DNA of 64,000 nucleotides from Sphingobium sp. SCG-1 (GTDB taxonomy: Bacteria; Pseudomonadota; Alphaproteobacteria; Sphingomonadales; Sphingomonadaceae). This document shows positions 63,150-64,000 of the stretch, in pieces. The DNA lies in assembly GCF_002953135.1 (NCBI RefSeq), contig NZ_CP026372.1, forward strand, positions 558,001-622,000. Direction: 5' to 3'. The translations under genes and the position numbers were made by a program. Below the pieces are notes generated by a model. The model saw only the letters and a program-made list of their open reading frames with translations. It searched no databases and was not told the origin of the DNA. Position 1 is the stretch's first letter, and each line of letters begins with the position of its first letter.

Positions 63150-64000
63150 ATGGCAGAGCTAGCGGAAAAACACCGCCGATCACGAACGGTTAACGTTGAA
63201 CTAAATTACTGCGGTGCAATGGATGTCAAGCCTCAATTATATCTAAAATCAAAGCGCCACGAAGATAAAGAATCCGATCTTGAGCGCTCACTCAATGCTT
63301 TGAACATTCAGCCTCGCACGGTTTCTATATTGGATGGCAGCAGCATTGCAACTAAACCTCAACTAGACTGCGAGGGTTTCAGCCTTCTTCATCATCCGAG
63401 CACAGTGACTGATTTCAAAGACAAAGAACAGATAAAAGACATCTACTTTCCCGAAGTTTCGTTGCTTCTTAAAAAGATCTTAGGCGCTGACCTTGTAGAA
63501 TTTCCCTATAGTACAGGAGCTTACCGCAGTAGCCGGCCTGCAGAAGGCGAAGTCGGAGGTGCTCTTATGCCACATATCGACTTCAGCACGACCGGCGCTG
63601 TCGAAACGATTTCTCGTCTGATTCCCAACAGACTAGAAGGCGTTCGTCGCTGGGGCATCTACCAGATCTGGCGAGCTTTGTCACCAAAAGCACCGGTAGA
63701 CATGCCGCTCGCTTTTCTTGACGGGCAGTCGGTAGATCTGGCGGATTACATCCCCGTCGATACCAATTCTGATCATGTTGGAAAATATGAAACGCTCGTG
63801 CTTCGGTATAATCCCGGCCATCGTTGGATTTATTTCAGCGAGATGACGCGTGACGATGTCGTGGTGTTTAAGACCTATGATTCCGACGCCGCCAAGAATG
63901 TCCCCATAGGCCATACAGCCTTTACGGATCCTTCGGCACCAGCGGACGCTGCTCGGCGCACAAGCCATGAGCTGCGTGCCTTTGTAGGCTGGTATGACTA
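63150..64000 (+). CDS. CmcJ/NvfI-family oxidoreductase (3' end outside window)
   Basis: The frame is open from the ATG at 63150 to the window edge, 283 codons. GAGGG lies ahead of the ATG. 'PHIDFSTTGAVETI', 'GVRRWGIYQIWRAL', 'VLRYNPGHRWIYFSEM', 'VFKTYDSDAAKNVPIGHTAF' and 'SHELRAFVGWYD' match the CmcJ/NvfI (GA4-desaturase-like, AsaB) family, which includes a cephamycin methoxylation protein and fungal 2-oxoglutarate enzymes. In bacteria most members have no known substrate. The gene is clearly richer in A/T than its neighbours and its first 90 residues are lysine- and serine-rich, hinting at separate acquisition. Role in this region is unknown. Confidence 0.82.
   Translation, partial: MAELAEKHRRSRTVNVELNYCGAMDVKPQLYLKSKRHEDKESDLERSLNALNIQPRTVSILDGSSIATKPQLDCEGFSLLHHPSTVTDFKDKEQIKDIYFPEVSLLLKKILGADLVEFPYSTGAYRSSRPAEGEVGGALMPHIDFSTTGAVETISRLIPNRLEGVRRWGIYQIWRALSPKAPVDMPLAFLDGQSVDLADYIPVDTNSDHVGKYETLVLRYNPGHRWIYFSEMTRDDVVVFKTYDSDAAKNVPIGHTAFTDPSAPADAARRTSHELRAFVGWYD

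Overview
The window looks like chromosomal or large-plasmid DNA of a sphingomonad-type alphaproteobacterium (Sphingomonadaceae). The signs are two TonB-dependent outer-membrane receptors with the group's usual 'VTAR' N-terminal region, moderately high GC, many (R)GAGG-type ribosome sites with TGATG/ATGA gene couplings, and a dense set of acyl-CoA dehydrogenases, SDRs and CoA-transferases. No tRNA, rRNA, CRISPR array or intact insertion sequence was seen. The content is almost wholly catabolic: beta-oxidation-like enzymes for CoA thioesters of what is probably a branched, alicyclic or polycyclic (steroid/terpenoid-like) substrate. The substrate itself cannot be read from the sequence.

Layout. 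0-10 kb: end of a thiolase-like gene, a split alpha/beta acyl-CoA dehydrogenase pair (minus), a long crotonase, an amidohydrolase, an MFS exporter and a second split dehydrogenase pair (plus). 10-17.3 kb: a mainly minus-strand block with CoA ligase, type III CoA-transferase, SDRs and a SnoaL-like protein, in which a hydrolase, a CoA-ester lyase and an SDR are frameshifted. 17.6-30.6 kb: the intact core, a plus-strand operon-like run of fused double acyl-CoA dehydrogenase, two-hotdog dehydratase, CoA ligase, thiolase, methylsuccinyl-CoA-dehydrogenase-like enzyme, nitronate-monooxygenase-like flavoprotein, [2Fe-2S] ferredoxin, FadB/J-type bifunctional enzyme and second thiolase. 31-36 kb: crotonase (minus), then SDR, 3-oxoacid CoA-transferase A/B and an ACAD10/11-like dehydrogenase with one frameshift, followed by a broken phosphotransferase. 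36.2-37.8 kb: a decayed SDR joined to an MFS gene that carries an amber codon. 38-46.5 kb: TonB receptor, crotonase, two SDRs, cysteine-hydrolase fold protein, broken MarR regulator, phosphotransferase with an out-of-frame patch, and a broken quinone oxidoreductase. 46.5-49.8 kb: minus-strand AtuA/DUF4387 pair with two SDRs. 50-55.8 kb: type III CoA-transferase, TesB thioesterase, SnoaL-like protein, internally deleted hydrolase, epimerase-like protein and amidohydrolase, closed by a strong hairpin. 55.9-64 kb: SDR, aldo/keto reductase, TonB receptor, MFS transporter and the start of a CmcJ/NvfI-like oxidoreductase.

How it may work together: TonB receptors import the compound, CoA ligases activate it, the dehydrogenases (split, fused and Mcd-like), crotonases/hotdog dehydratase, SDRs/FadB-like enzyme and thiolases run side-chain or ring beta-oxidation, and CoA-transferases, the thioesterase and the 3-oxoacid CoA-transferase handle CoA exchange. 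The most novel signals are: a 17-bp palindrome present three times, upstream of the TonB receptor at 58-61 kb, the MFS gene and the CmcJ-like gene; the parallel decay of a hydrolase beside a SnoaL-like gene in two separate modules; and a cluster of genes each with several frameshifts while long homopolymers in neighbouring genes stay in frame. The only recognisable transcriptional regulator is itself broken.
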